Notes under the pieces: model-generated
What the model saw: only the letters and a program-made list of their open reading frames with translations
What the model was told of the DNA's origin: nothing
The model's database searches: none
Shown: piece by piece, positions 28,428 to 37,039 of the stretch
How positions within the stretch are numbered: the stretch's first letter is position 1
How the letters are laid out: every line of letters begins with the position of its first letter
Source of the DNA: VAZQ01 sp963763365
GTDB lineage: Bacteria > Pseudomonadota > Alphaproteobacteria > Rhizobiales > Xanthobacteraceae
Assembly: GCA_963763365.1 (NCBI GenBank)
Contig: CAVXOE010000019.1
Location: forward strand, 1-64,000
Reading direction: 5' to 3'
DNA: 64,000 nt
Translations under genes and position numbers: made by a program

Positions 28428-28533
28428 GGATGGTCGTCCGCTGGATTTTTGTTTATTGCCGGGGCATGCGATTGCTGCAAGCGAATGATGGAAGGCCCGG
28501 CCGTGGGCGGCGCCGTCTCCGGCTGGCAGCGCG

Positions 28534-29457
28534 ATGACACCGGTCCTGCTCGCAGGCCCGACTGCCAGTGGCAAGTCCGCGTTGGCGCTCGCGCTTGCCG
28601 AGCAACTCGGCGGCACGATCATCAATGCCGATTCCATGCAGGTCTATCGCGACCTGCGCATCATCACGGCGCGCCCGGCGCCGGACGAGGAAGCGCGCGT
28701 GCCGCACCGGCTCTACGGCCAGATCGACGCGGCGGAGAATTACTCGGCCGGGCGCTGGTGTGTCGATGCCGGTGCCGCGCTCGCCGAAGCGGAGCGGGCA
28801 GGGCGCGTGCCGATCGTCGTCGGCGGCACCGGCCTTTATTTCAAGACGCTCACGCAAGGGCTCGCCGCGGTTCCGCCGATTCCTGCCGGCATCCGTTCGG
28901 CCGTGCGCGAGCGTCTCGTAGCCGAGGGTGTCGCGCCGCTTTACGCCGAACTCACCCGCCGCGATCCCGCGACTGCGGGCCGGTTGATGCCCGGCGACCG
29001 TGCGCGCATCACCCGCGCGCTCGAAGTCGTCGAGGCGACCGGCCGCTCGCTCACCGATTGGCACCGCGAGGGCATGAAGCCTGTGCTCGATCCCCAACGC
29101 GCCATCAAGGTCTTTCTCGCGCCGGATCGCGAGCGGCTCTATCGCCAGATCGATCAGCGCTTCGACCGGATGCTGGGTGGCGGCGCGCTTGCGGAGGTCG
29201 CGGCGCTGGCCAGCCGCCGCCTCGATCCGGCGCTGCCGGCAATGAAGGCGCTGGGCGTGCCGTGGCTGACCCGTCACCTCAACGGCGAGATCACGCTCGC
29301 CGAAGCGGTTGAAGGCGCCAAGCGCGACTCGCGGCGCTACAGCAAGCGGCAGGCCACCTGGTTCCGCAATCAACTGCCGGACTGGACCTGGGTCGCACCG
29401 GAGAGTGCATTCGGGGAAATCGTGCGCGTTCTCGACCGCGGACGGGACGGCTTGTAG
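28534..29457 (+). CDS. miaA: tRNA dimethylallyltransferase
   Basis: Adds an isopentenyl group to A37 of tRNAs reading UNN codons. 307 residues with a P-loop GPTASGKSALALALAE (8-23), a DSMQVYRDLRI segment, and VVGGTGLYFKTLTQGLA. The C-terminal part has YSKRQATWFRNQLPDW, the family's end motif. Upstream ribosome site is weak. Convergent with msrQ and overlapping its C-terminal region. Confidence 0.97.
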   Translation: MTPVLLAGPTASGKSALALALAEQLGGTIINADSMQVYRDLRIITARPAPDEEARVPHRLYGQIDAAENYSAGRWCVDAGAALAEAERAGRVPIVVGGTGLYFKTLTQGLAAVPPIPAGIRSAVRERLVAEGVAPLYAELTRRDPATAGRLMPGDRARITRALEVVEATGRSLTDWHREGMKPVLDPQRAIKVFLAPDRERLYRQIDQRFDRMLGGGALAEVAALASRRLDPALPAMKALGVPWLTRHLNGEITLAEAVEGAKRDSRRYSKRQATWFRNQLPDWTWVAPESAFGEIVRVLDRGRDGL

Positions 29458-30258
29458 CGCCACCAACCGAGCGCCGTCATGCACAGTCCCGCAGCGAGCA
29501 CCCACCAGGCCGGCCGCACGTCCATGTCGAGGTCGAAATGCGCGGGCAGGATGCGCCAGGCTTCGAACCCGCGGGCCGCCATGTAGATGCGCGGCCTCGC
29601 TGAATGCGGTCATCAGCGCGGTGACAATCGTCAGAACCAGCATGTGCTGGGGCGTCACACCGTTGTTGCGCCGGTAGAGCACACGATAGGCGAGCAGCCA
29701 GATCAGGAAGCCCGCCATCAGCACCGGTTCGTAAATCTCGAGTTTCGACTGGATGAAGAAGTGCACGGTCGCGATCGCCGCGATCACATAGACGAGCCGA
29801 TGCAAAGCGTTCCAGCGCTGCGATCCGAGCCGGCTGATGGCGGCATCAGTCGAGGTCACGCCGAGCGCGATCAGTCCGATCAGCGCCACCGCTCCGATCA
29901 GCAGATAGAACCGCAGCACGATCTCGCTTGCGACCTTGAACAGGTCGAAGTGTTCGTTGAGCGCGTAGAGCGAGAGATGCAGCACTGCGTAACACGCCGA
30001 TGCAACGCCGAAGGTGCGCCGCGCCAGGACGATACGGGGATAGTTGAGGATGCGCTGTGCCGGTGTGATCGCGAGCGTGAGCAGGAGAAAACGCAGCGCC
30101 CAGTCGCCCGCCTGGTGGATCGCCTCGGTGATCGGACGTGCACCGAGGTCGCCGGTCCAGGCCTGCCAGGCGATCCACAGCGCCGGCAGGATCGTGGCCG
30201 CGAAGGCCACGATCTTCACCGGCGACCAGCGTCCGGCCCGTTCGCGCAGGAATGGCAT
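29370..30258 (-). CDS. msrQ: MsrQ haem-binding membrane subunit (frameshifted)
   Basis: YedZ/MsrQ, the haem b membrane partner of the periplasmic methionine-sulfoxide reductase MsrP. Six membrane segments are visible (for example VAFAATILPALWIAWQ and FLLLTLAITPAQRIL), including a YAVLHLSLYAL segment with a likely haem His and NALHRLVYVIAAIATVHFF. Frame breaks at about 29589 (extra C on the coding strand in GCGCATCTACATG); corrected length 295. C-terminus overlaps miaA by 88 bases. No msrP gene is adjacent, although the two are usually neighbours. Confidence 0.8.
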
Positions 30259-30519
30259 TTGCTCGACCTGTCCCGATTGCGCGATACCATAACGGCCAGG
30301 ATGGTCACACCCATTCAATTGCCCGCAGCCGATTATCGTCGGCAATCACATCTTGGCGAATGAGCAAGGTGTTCGGCCTGGGGCATACGTCCGATATTGA
30401 TATTATTAATATATATCAATAACTTACGTTTAGTAATTATCACGTAAAATTTGTATTTTATTAGAGGCCTGCGTTCAACACTGCGCTGTGAAATCGGGGT
30501 GCCACAACCGGGGCCGGTG
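30259..30519. promoter_or_regulatory. AT-rich control region of the chemoreceptor
   Basis: 261 bases with two inverted repeats in an AT-rich stretch: ATTGATAT...ATATCAAT (30396-30420) and TTACGT...ACGTAA (30424-30447). These could be operator sites; no sigma-54 or clear -35/-10 pair was identified. Confidence 0.4.
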
Positions 30520-32574
30520 ATGAAGTTCAGCAATCTGAAGATCTCAACACGCATCGCCTTGATCTTGGCGCTCATCACGCCAATCACGGCCTGGGCCTTA
30601 ATCGGGGATGCCAGCCGGTCGCTGCACTTTTACCGCACCGCCCAGTTGGTCGATCAGCAAAACGCTGCGGCGAACGCGCTGATCGCCGGCGTTTACGAAA
30701 TCCTGATCGAGCGCCAGTTCGTCAGCAACGCGCTGCAGGCCGCTGGCCCGGCCACCGCCACCGACCTGCAGAATATTGCCCGCTACCGTGGCGCCGCCAG
30801 GAGCAAGATCGACGCCGCCTACGCCCTGCTGCGCGATCAGGACTTTCCGAACAAGGCGGCCGCGATGGCCGAGTTTGACGCTGCCAGAGCCAAGGCCGAG
30901 CAGTATCGCGCACGATCCGACGATGCGATCAAACTCGACAAGGCGCAGCGCGATCCCGACGTCGTGAAGAGTTCATACGGAGTGCTGTCGGCATTCGTCG
31001 GAACCGCCCAGAAGCTGTGGAACGGTGTGCTGGGCAACACCAGCAAGCTCGACACCGAACTGGCGCGGCTTGCCAACATTCGCGTCCTGGCGTGGAACCT
31101 GCGGGAGACCGCCGGCCGCGAGCGCGCGACCATTTCAAAGGCGCTCTCGGCGAAGGGGGCAATTCCCGCCGAAGACCTGACAGTGATCGCGAGCATCCGG
31201 GCTCAGGTCGGGATGCTGTGGCGACTGCTGGAGGCCAATCTCAGGCCGGACGACTATGCCAGTGTGACCCAGGGCGTGAAATCGGCCAAGGAGCATTATT
31301 TCGGGAAGTTTCAGCCGCTCGCCGATCGGATGCGCAAGGTGTCGGCGGAAGGAGCGCCCTATCCGATGGCGATAGCGGAGTGGGCGGAGACGACGACGCC
31401 GCTGCTTGCGACGCTGCTCGACATCATGCTCGGCGCCAGCACCGAGAGCGAGGCCTATACCGCGCAGCTCAAATCCGCGGCGCTGCGCACGCTCGTCGTC
31501 AACGTGTCTCTGCTGGCGCTTGGCGTGGCTTTGTTGCTCGCTTCGCTGGTCATTTCCGTGTGGACGATCGTGCGGCCGTTGCGGGCGCTGACAAAGCCGC
31601 TGGACGAACTGGCGAGCGGCAACTTTTCCGTCGAGATCCCGGGGACCGAACGCAAGGACGAGATCGGGCGTATCGCCTGCGCGATGGCAATCATGGAAGC
31701 TCGCGTGCGCAGCGCTGTGGCGGGCATCAAAATGTCCGCGCGCGAAGTGAGCAATGCTTCCACCGAGATCGCGACCAGCACCACCGACCTGTCGCAGCGC
31801 ACCGAGGAGCAGGCCGCGAGCCTGGAGGAGACGTCCGCGGTCATGGCGGAGATTGCTGCGGCGGTGCGCAAGAACTCCGAAAGCGCGCAGGAAGCACACC
31901 GGTCCGGGAGCGCGGTGCGCGCCGTCGCCGAGCGCGGCGGCGAAGTGGCGGTCCGCGCGATCGAGGCGATGTCGCGGATCGAGCAGTCGTCCCGCAAGAT
32001 TTCCGACATCATGGGGGTGATCGAGGAGATCGCGCGGCAGACCAATCTGCTGGCCCTCAACGCCGCGGTCGAGGCTGCGCGCGCCGGCGAAGCCGGACGG
32101 GGCTTCGCGGTGGTGGCGGCGGAGGTCCGCAGCCTGGCCCAGCGCTCCGCGCAAGCCGCCAAGGACATCGAGCGGCTGATCCTCACCAGCGGCGAGGAGG
32201 TGAAAGATGGCGTCGCCCTGGTCAACCAGGCCGGCGCGGCGCTGACCGAAGTTCGCGACGCAATCGCGGCGGTCGCCGACATCGTGGCGGCCATTGCCGC
32301 CGCCAGTGCCGAGCAGTCGAGCGGCGTCGAGGAGGTCAACAAGGCTCTGACGCAAATGGATGACCTCACGCAGCGCAATTCCGCCCTGGTGGAGGAGAAC
32401 GCCGCGACCGCCATGACGCTCGACCAGCAGGTCAAGGCCATGGATGAGCAGGTGGCTTATTTCCAGGTCGAAAAGCCTGATCCGGCGCAGGCCCGCTCCC
32501 AAGCCGAGCCCAAGGCGCCGGTCCGAACCCAACCGGCCCGGAACATGCCGCTCGCGGCTTCGGCCGCGGCCTGA
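30520..32574 (+). CDS. Methyl-accepting chemotaxis protein
   Basis: 684-residue chemoreceptor. First membrane segment about 10-32 (IALILALITPITAWALIGDA), then a periplasmic four-helix-type sensing region of about 290 residues, second segment about 325-350 (LVVNVSLLALGVALLLASLV), a HAMP domain, and the signalling tip with QTNLLALNAAVEAARAGEAG followed by GFAVVAAEVRSLAQRSAQAA. The C-terminal tail is Pro/Ala-rich with no NWETF-like CheR-tethering motif. ATG 30520 chosen; an open frame continues upstream to 30451. Ligand unknown. Confidence 0.93.
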   Translation: MKFSNLKISTRIALILALITPITAWALIGDASRSLHFYRTAQLVDQQNAAANALIAGVYEILIERQFVSNALQAAGPATATDLQNIARYRGAARSKIDAAYALLRDQDFPNKAAAMAEFDAARAKAEQYRARSDDAIKLDKAQRDPDVVKSSYGVLSAFVGTAQKLWNGVLGNTSKLDTELARLANIRVLAWNLRETAGRERATISKALSAKGAIPAEDLTVIASIRAQVGMLWRLLEANLRPDDYASVTQGVKSAKEHYFGKFQPLADRMRKVSAEGAPYPMAIAEWAETTTPLLATLLDIMLGASTESEAYTAQLKSAALRTLVVNVSLLALGVALLLASLVISVWTIVRPLRALTKPLDELASGNFSVEIPGTERKDEIGRIACAMAIMEARVRSAVAGIKMSAREVSNASTEIATSTTDLSQRTEEQAASLEETSAVMAEIAAAVRKNSESAQEAHRSGSAVRAVAERGGEVAVRAIEAMSRIEQSSRKISDIMGVIEEIARQTNLLALNAAVEAARAGEAGRGFAVVAAEVRSLAQRSAQAAKDIERLILTSGEEVKDGVALVNQAGAALTEVRDAIAAVADIVAAIAAASAEQSSGVEEVNKALTQMDDLTQRNSALVEENAATAMTLDQQVKAMDEQVAYFQVEKPDPAQARSQAEPKAPVRTQPARNMPLAASAAA

Positions 32575-32608
32575 CCGCCCTGTCGGGAGCCGAACCTCTG
32601 GCACGCGC

Positions 32609-32637
32609 TTGACGCGGTAATCCCGAGACCTTATAAA
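32609..32637 (+). promoter_or_regulatory. Sigma-70-type promoter of ilvB leader
   Basis: -35 TTGACG (32609-32614), 17-base spacer, -10 TATAAA (32632-32637). It lies about 30 bases before the leader-peptide start codon at 32672, a good fit to a housekeeping promoter. Confidence 0.8.
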
Positions 32638-32671
32638 TCGCGCCGCAAGTAAATGACGAAAGGTCGCGCGC

Positions 32672-32734
32672 GTGCGCAATTTTATTTCGCTTAGCATCGT
32701 ACTGGTAGGACGGCACACCGCCGGCGGTGGCTAG
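32672..32734 (+). CDS. Leader peptide of the ilvB operon
   Basis: A 20-codon frame begins at GTG 32672 and ends with TAG 32732-32734: MRNFISLSIVLVGRHTAGGG. Six of the 20 residues are Ile, Leu or Val, four of them consecutive (IVLV). A purine-rich AAAGG lies 8-12 bases before the GTG. It is followed by a hairpin and then a terminator just before ilvB, the classical layout of transcription attenuation by ribosome stalling. Confidence 0.75.
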   Translation: MRNFISLSIVLVGRHTAGGG

Positions 32735-32785
32735 GCCATCGCGCGATTGGCGGTGTGCGGTCAGGGCCCTCGCGGCCCTTTTTGA
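32713..32785 (+). terminator. Attenuator: paired hairpin and terminator before ilvB
   Basis: A perfect 10-base inverted repeat GCACACCGCC / GGCGGTGTGC spans the end of the leader peptide (32713-32722 with 32749-32758). Immediately behind it is AGGGCC-CTCGC-GGCCCT followed by five T (32763-32783), a rho-independent terminator 34 bases before ilvB. In the usual model, ribosome stalling at Ile/Leu/Val codons would alter which hairpin forms. Confidence 0.75.
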
Positions 32786-32818
32786 TTCCGGGGACGACAG
32801 CAGCGGGTGGAGCGGACA

Positions 32819-34582
32819 ATGAGCAAGGAAATGACCGGCGCCGAAATGGTGATCGAGGCGCTTGCCGACCAGGGCGTGAAGCACCTGTTCGGCTATCCGG
32901 GCGGCGCCGTTCTGCCGATCTACGACGCGCTGTTCCAGCAGTCGAACCGCCTGCAGCACGTGCTGGTGCGCCATGAGCAGGGCGCCGTGCATGCGGCCGA
33001 AGGCTACGCGCGCTCGACCGGCAAGGTCGGCTGCGTGCTGGTGACCTCCGGCCCGGGCGCCACCAATGCGGTCACCGGTCTGACCGATGCGCTCTGCGAC
33101 TCCGTTCCGCTGGTGGTGATCACCGGGCAGGTGCCGACCCATCTCATCGGCAACGACGCTTTCCAGGAATGCGACACCGTCGGCATCACGCGGCCCTGCA
33201 CCAAGCACAACTACCTGGTGAAGAGCATCGAGGACCTGCCGCACGTGCTGCACGAGGCGTTCCACATCGCGTCGAGCGGCCGGCCCGGGCCGGTGGTCGT
33301 CGATATTCCAAAGGACGTGCAGTTTGCCACCGGGCGCTACGCCAAGCCGACGGAATTCCAGCACAAGGGCTACCGGCCGAAGGTCAAGGGCGACCTCGAT
33401 CGCATCAAGGCCGCCGTCGAGCTGATGGCGCACGCCAAGCGGCCGCTGTTCTACACCGGCGGCGGCGTCATCAATTCCGGACCCGAGGCGAGCCACTTCC
33501 TGCGCGAACTGGTCAAGCTCACCGGCTTTCCGATCACCTCGACCTTGATGGGGCTCGGCGCCTATCAGGCCGCCGACCAGCAGTGGCTCGGCATGCTCGG
33601 CATGCACGGCACCTGGGAGGCCAACTGGGCGATGCACGACTGCGACGTGATGATCTGCATCGGCGCGCGCTTCGACGACCGCATCACCGGGCGGCTCGAC
33701 GCGTTCTCGCCGGGTTCGCGCAAGATCCACGTCGACATCGATGCGTCCTCGATCAACAAGAACGTCAAGGTCGATATCCCGATCATCGGCGACTGCGCGC
33801 ACGTGCTCGAAGACATGGTGCGGCTGTGGCGCGCCTCGTCACTCTCGGCCGACAAGAAGGCGCTGGCGGCCTGGTGGCAGCAGATCGACAAGTGGCGAGC
33901 ACGGAAGTCGCTCACCTACAAGAACTCGAACGACATCATCAAGCCGCAATACGCTATCGAGCGGTTGTTCGCCGCCACGAAGGATCGCGACACCTACATC
34001 ACCACGGAAGTCGGCCAGCACCAGATGTGGGCCGCGCAGTTTTATCAGTTCCAGGAACCGAACCGCTGGATGACCTCGGGCGGTCTCGGCACCATGGGCT
34101 ATGGACTCCCCGCGGCGGTCGGTGTGCAACTCGCGCATCCCAATTCGCTGGTGATCGACATCGCGGGCGAAGCCTCGGTGCAGATGACGATGCAGGAAAT
34201 GTCGACGGCCGCGCAGTACCGGCTGCCGATCAAGGTCTTTATCATCAACAACAAGTACATGGGGATGGTGCGCCAGTGGCAGGAGTTGCTGCATGGCGGG
34301 CGCTATTCGGAAAGCTACAGCGAGGCGCTGCCCGACTTCGTCAAGCTTGCCGAGGCGTATCACTGTCACGGCATCCGCTGCGAGAAGCCCGCCGATCTCG
34401 ACGCCGCCATCAAGGAGATGATCGACGTGAAGAAGCCGGTGATCTTCGATTGCGTGGTCGATCCGACAGAGAACTGTTTCCCGATGATCCCGTCCGGCCG
34501 CGCGCACAACGAGATGCTGCTCGGCGGCGCCGCCGAGGACATCGAGGATGCCATTACCGAAGAAGGCAAGGTGATGGTTTAG
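32819..34582 (+). CDS. ilvB: Acetolactate synthase large subunit
   Basis: Joins two pyruvates (or pyruvate and 2-ketobutyrate) in Val/Leu/Ile synthesis; needs thiamine diphosphate. 587 residues: N-terminal domain with the catalytic Glu53 (RHEQGAVHAAEGYAR), GPGATNAVTGLTDA, and C-terminal TPP domain with GEASVQMTMQEMSTAAQY. The catalytic-domain motif GE(A)S varies from the GDGS of many homologues but is, from memory, normal for this order. ATG 32819; GTG 32807 in frame also possible. Followed by ilvH. Confidence 0.96.
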   Translation: MSKEMTGAEMVIEALADQGVKHLFGYPGGAVLPIYDALFQQSNRLQHVLVRHEQGAVHAAEGYARSTGKVGCVLVTSGPGATNAVTGLTDALCDSVPLVVITGQVPTHLIGNDAFQECDTVGITRPCTKHNYLVKSIEDLPHVLHEAFHIASSGRPGPVVVDIPKDVQFATGRYAKPTEFQHKGYRPKVKGDLDRIKAAVELMAHAKRPLFYTGGGVINSGPEASHFLRELVKLTGFPITSTLMGLGAYQAADQQWLGMLGMHGTWEANWAMHDCDVMICIGARFDDRITGRLDAFSPGSRKIHVDIDASSINKNVKVDIPIIGDCAHVLEDMVRLWRASSLSADKKALAAWWQQIDKWRARKSLTYKNSNDIIKPQYAIERLFAATKDRDTYITTEVGQHQMWAAQFYQFQEPNRWMTSGGLGTMGYGLPAAVGVQLAHPNSLVIDIAGEASVQMTMQEMSTAAQYRLPIKVFIINNKYMGMVRQWQELLHGGRYSESYSEALPDFVKLAEAYHCHGIRCEKPADLDAAIKEMIDVKKPVIFDCVVDPTENCFPMIPSGRAHNEMLLGGAAEDIEDAITEEGKVMV

Positions 34583-34602
34583 CCGCCAAGCAGTGCGGGT
34601 GT

Positions 34603-34656
34603 CCGTCACCCTCTCCCGGAACTCGGATACCCTCTCCCACAAGGGGTGAGGGTCAC
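34603..34656. repeat. Palindromic repeat between ilvB and ilvH
   Basis: Contains CACCCTCTCCC twice and ends in CCCACAAGGGGTGAGGGT. It has the same CCCTCTCCC/GGGTGAGGG core as the uvrD inserts, and its final bases adjoin the GGAG ribosome site of ilvH. Confidence 0.75.
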
Positions 34657-34668
34657 GGAGCAAGTCTC

Positions 34669-35223
34669 GTGAATACGACCGCAGCCCCAAGCACCTCCCA
34701 TTACCCCGCCGCACCTGTGTCGCAACAGGTCGAGACCCACACGCTATCGGTGCTGGTCGACAACGAGCCGGGCGTACTCGCGCGCGTGATCGGGCTGTTC
34801 TCCGGCCGCGGCTACAATATCGACTCGCTCACGGTCTCGGAGACCGAGCACCAGAAGCATTTGTCCCGCATTACGATTGTCACGCGCGGCACGCCGATGG
34901 TGATCGAGCAGATCAAGAACCAGCTCGACCGGCTGGTGCCGATCCACCGCGTCATCGACATGACCACCGCGGGACCGCATCTCGAGCGCGAGCTCGCCAT
35001 GGTCAAGGTGCGCGGCAAGGGCGAGCACCGCATGGAGGCGTTGCGCCTCGCCGATGCCTTTCGCGCCCGCGTGATCGACGCGACGACCGAAAGCTTCGTG
35101 TTCGAAATCACCGGCGCCTCCGACAAGATCGAGAGCTTCGTCGCGCTCATGCTGCCGCTCGGCCTGGTCGAGGTCTCGCGCACCGGCATCGTCGCCATCA
35201 GCCGCGGCCCAGAGGGGATGTGA
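34669..35223 (+). CDS. ilvH: Acetolactate synthase small (regulatory) subunit
   Basis: 184 residues; the ACT domain (HTLSVLVDNEPGVLARVIGL, GRGYNIDSLTVSETE) binds valine and activates IlvB. A C-terminal domain begins with ERELAMVKVRGKGEHRMEAL. GTG 34669 with GGAG at 34657-34660. Its stop overlaps the next start (ATGTGATG). Confidence 0.95.
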   Translation: MNTTAAPSTSHYPAAPVSQQVETHTLSVLVDNEPGVLARVIGLFSGRGYNIDSLTVSETEHQKHLSRITIVTRGTPMVIEQIKNQLDRLVPIHRVIDMTTAGPHLERELAMVKVRGKGEHRMEALRLADAFRARVIDATTESFVFEITGASDKIESFVALMLPLGLVEVSRTGIVAISRGPEGM

Positions 35224-35816
35224 TGCCGCTTGAGACGTTTGTCGCGCTGGTGTCGTTCGCTTTCGTGATGTCGTTTACGCCCGGCCCTAACAACATCATG
35301 CTCACCGCCTCGGGTGCCAATTTCGGCCTGGCACGCTCAACCCCGCACATGGCGGGTGTCGTCGTCGGCTACGCCCTGTTGCTTTGCGCGGCGGGCGGCG
35401 GCCTCGGCGCATTGATCGTGGCGTTTCCGGCAGTTCAGATCGCGCTCAAGGTTATCGGCGCCGCATATTTGCTCTGGCTCGCATGGAAGGTCGCAAACGC
35501 CGGGGCGGCGAGCGAGGGGGACGGCGCAGCGCGCCCGCTGACTTTCCTGCAGGCCGCAGCGTTCCAATGGGTCAATCCAAAGGGCGTCATCATCGCCCTC
35601 GGTGCCGCCGCGCTTTATTTGCATCCGGAGCGTGCGGTCCGCGACTTTGCGGTGATGTTCGCGGTGTTCTCCGTCGCCACCTTGCTGTCGGCTCTGACCT
35701 GGACGGGTTTCGGCGTTGCGCTTCGCAAGGTGCTCCGAAGCGATCGCCAGGCTCGCATTTTTAATGTTGTCATGGCACTGCTGCTGGTCGCCAGCATCGT
35801 GCCAATGGTGCTGTAA
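35223..35816 (+). CDS. LysE/RhtB family amino-acid exporter
   Basis: 197 residues, six hydrophobic segments. LysE hallmarks: VSFAFVMSFTPGPNNIMLTA and GAAYLLWLAWKVANAG. Likely exports an amino acid or derivative. ATG 35223 overlaps the ilvH stop (GTG 35220 is alternative), placing it in the ilv operon, which suggests a link with branched-chain amino acids, an inference. Confidence 0.9.
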   Translation: MPLETFVALVSFAFVMSFTPGPNNIMLTASGANFGLARSTPHMAGVVVGYALLLCAAGGGLGALIVAFPAVQIALKVIGAAYLLWLAWKVANAGAASEGDGAARPLTFLQAAAFQWVNPKGVIIALGAAALYLHPERAVRDFAVMFAVFSVATLLSALTWTGFGVALRKVLRSDRQARIFNVVMALLLVASIVPMVL

Positions 35817-35930
35817 CCGCCTGCGAGGTCAGGCATATTCGTCGCTCCCGCATCTTGCTAAGGAGCACTTGTGGGATGTGGCCGGGCGTCCTAGAAGCAA
35901 GGCCGAAAACCGGGACAAGGGATAAGAACC

Positions 35931-36950
35931 ATGCGGGTTTATTACGATCGCGACGCCGACATCAATCTGATCAAGGGCAAGAAGGTCGCCATCGTCGGCT
36001 ATGGCAGCCAGGGCCATGCCCACGCGCTCAACCTGCGCGATTCCGGCGTGAAGGACGTGGCGGTGGCGCTGCGCAAGGGCTCGCAGGGCGTCAAGAAGGC
36101 CGAGGGCGAAAAGCTCAAGGTCATGGAGGTCGCCGAGGCCGCCAAGTGGGCCGACATCATGATGATGCTGACGCCCGACGAGTTGCAGGCCGAGATTTAC
36201 CGCGACCAGCTCGCTCCCAACATGAAGAACGGCGCGGCGCTGATGTTCGCGCACGGACTCAACGTGCACTTCAATCTCATTGAACCTCGTGCGGATCTCG
36301 ACGTCATGATGATCGCGCCCAAGGGCCCCGGCCACACCGTGCGCGCCGAGTATCAGCGCGGCGCCGGCGTGCCGGTGCTGATGGCCGTGCACAAGGACGT
36401 CTCGGGCAATGCGCACGACCTGACGCTGTCCTACGGTTCGGCGATCGGCGGCGGCCGCGCCGCCATCATCGAGACGACGTTCCGCGAGGAGTGCGAGACC
36501 GACCTGTTCGGCGAGCAGTCGGTGCTGTGCGGCGGCGTGGTCGAATTGATGAAGGCGGGCTACGAGACGCTGGTCGACGCGGGCTACGCGCCGGAGATGG
36601 CGTATTTCGAGTGCATCCACGAGATGAAGCTGATCGTCGACCTGATCTATGAAGGCGGCATCGCGACCATGAACTACTCGGTCTCGAACACCGCCGAGTA
36701 CGGCGAGTATGTCTCGGGGCCGCGCGTCATCACCGACGAGACGCGGGCGGAGATGAAGAAGATTCTCGCCGACATCCAGTCCGGCAAGTTCGTCAAGGAC
36801 TGGATGCTGGAGAACCGGGTCAACCAGACCTCGTTCAAGGCGATGCGCAACAAGCTCGCCGCGCATCCGGCCGAGGCGGTCGGCGAGAAGCTGCGTGCCA
36901 TGATGCCGTGGATCAAGCAACGGGCTCTCGTCGATAAGAGCCGGAACTGA
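35931..36950 (+). CDS. ilvC: Ketol-acid reductoisomerase
   Basis: Second step of Val/Leu/Ile synthesis; isomerises and reduces acetolactate with NADPH. 339 residues, class I. Seen: YDRDADINLIKGKKVAIVGY, the Rossmann GYGSQGHAHALNLRDSG, MMLTPDELQAEIYRDQLAPN, IAPKGPGHTVRAEYQRG and the metal-site SDLFGEQSVLCGGVVELM-like region. 114 bases after the LysE gene; may have its own promoter. Confidence 0.97.
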   Translation: MRVYYDRDADINLIKGKKVAIVGYGSQGHAHALNLRDSGVKDVAVALRKGSQGVKKAEGEKLKVMEVAEAAKWADIMMMLTPDELQAEIYRDQLAPNMKNGAALMFAHGLNVHFNLIEPRADLDVMMIAPKGPGHTVRAEYQRGAGVPVLMAVHKDVSGNAHDLTLSYGSAIGGGRAAIIETTFREECETDLFGEQSVLCGGVVELMKAGYETLVDAGYAPEMAYFECIHEMKLIVDLIYEGGIATMNYSVSNTAEYGEYVSGPRVITDETRAEMKKILADIQSGKFVKDWMLENRVNQTSFKAMRNKLAAHPAEAVGEKLRAMMPWIKQRALVDKSRN

Positions 36951-37039
36951 TCCGCGGGACACGGAGCTTGCAACCCGGAGCGACGTGAAGCTTTCGTTCA
37001 AGCCGACGCTAGGTCATGATTGACCCAGCGAGGGGCGAC

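Noticed and set aside
34261..34320. Variant TPP motif in IlvB (GEAS instead of GDGS) as evidence for inactivation
   Set aside because: To my knowledge this is the common form in Hyphomicrobiales, so not a defect.
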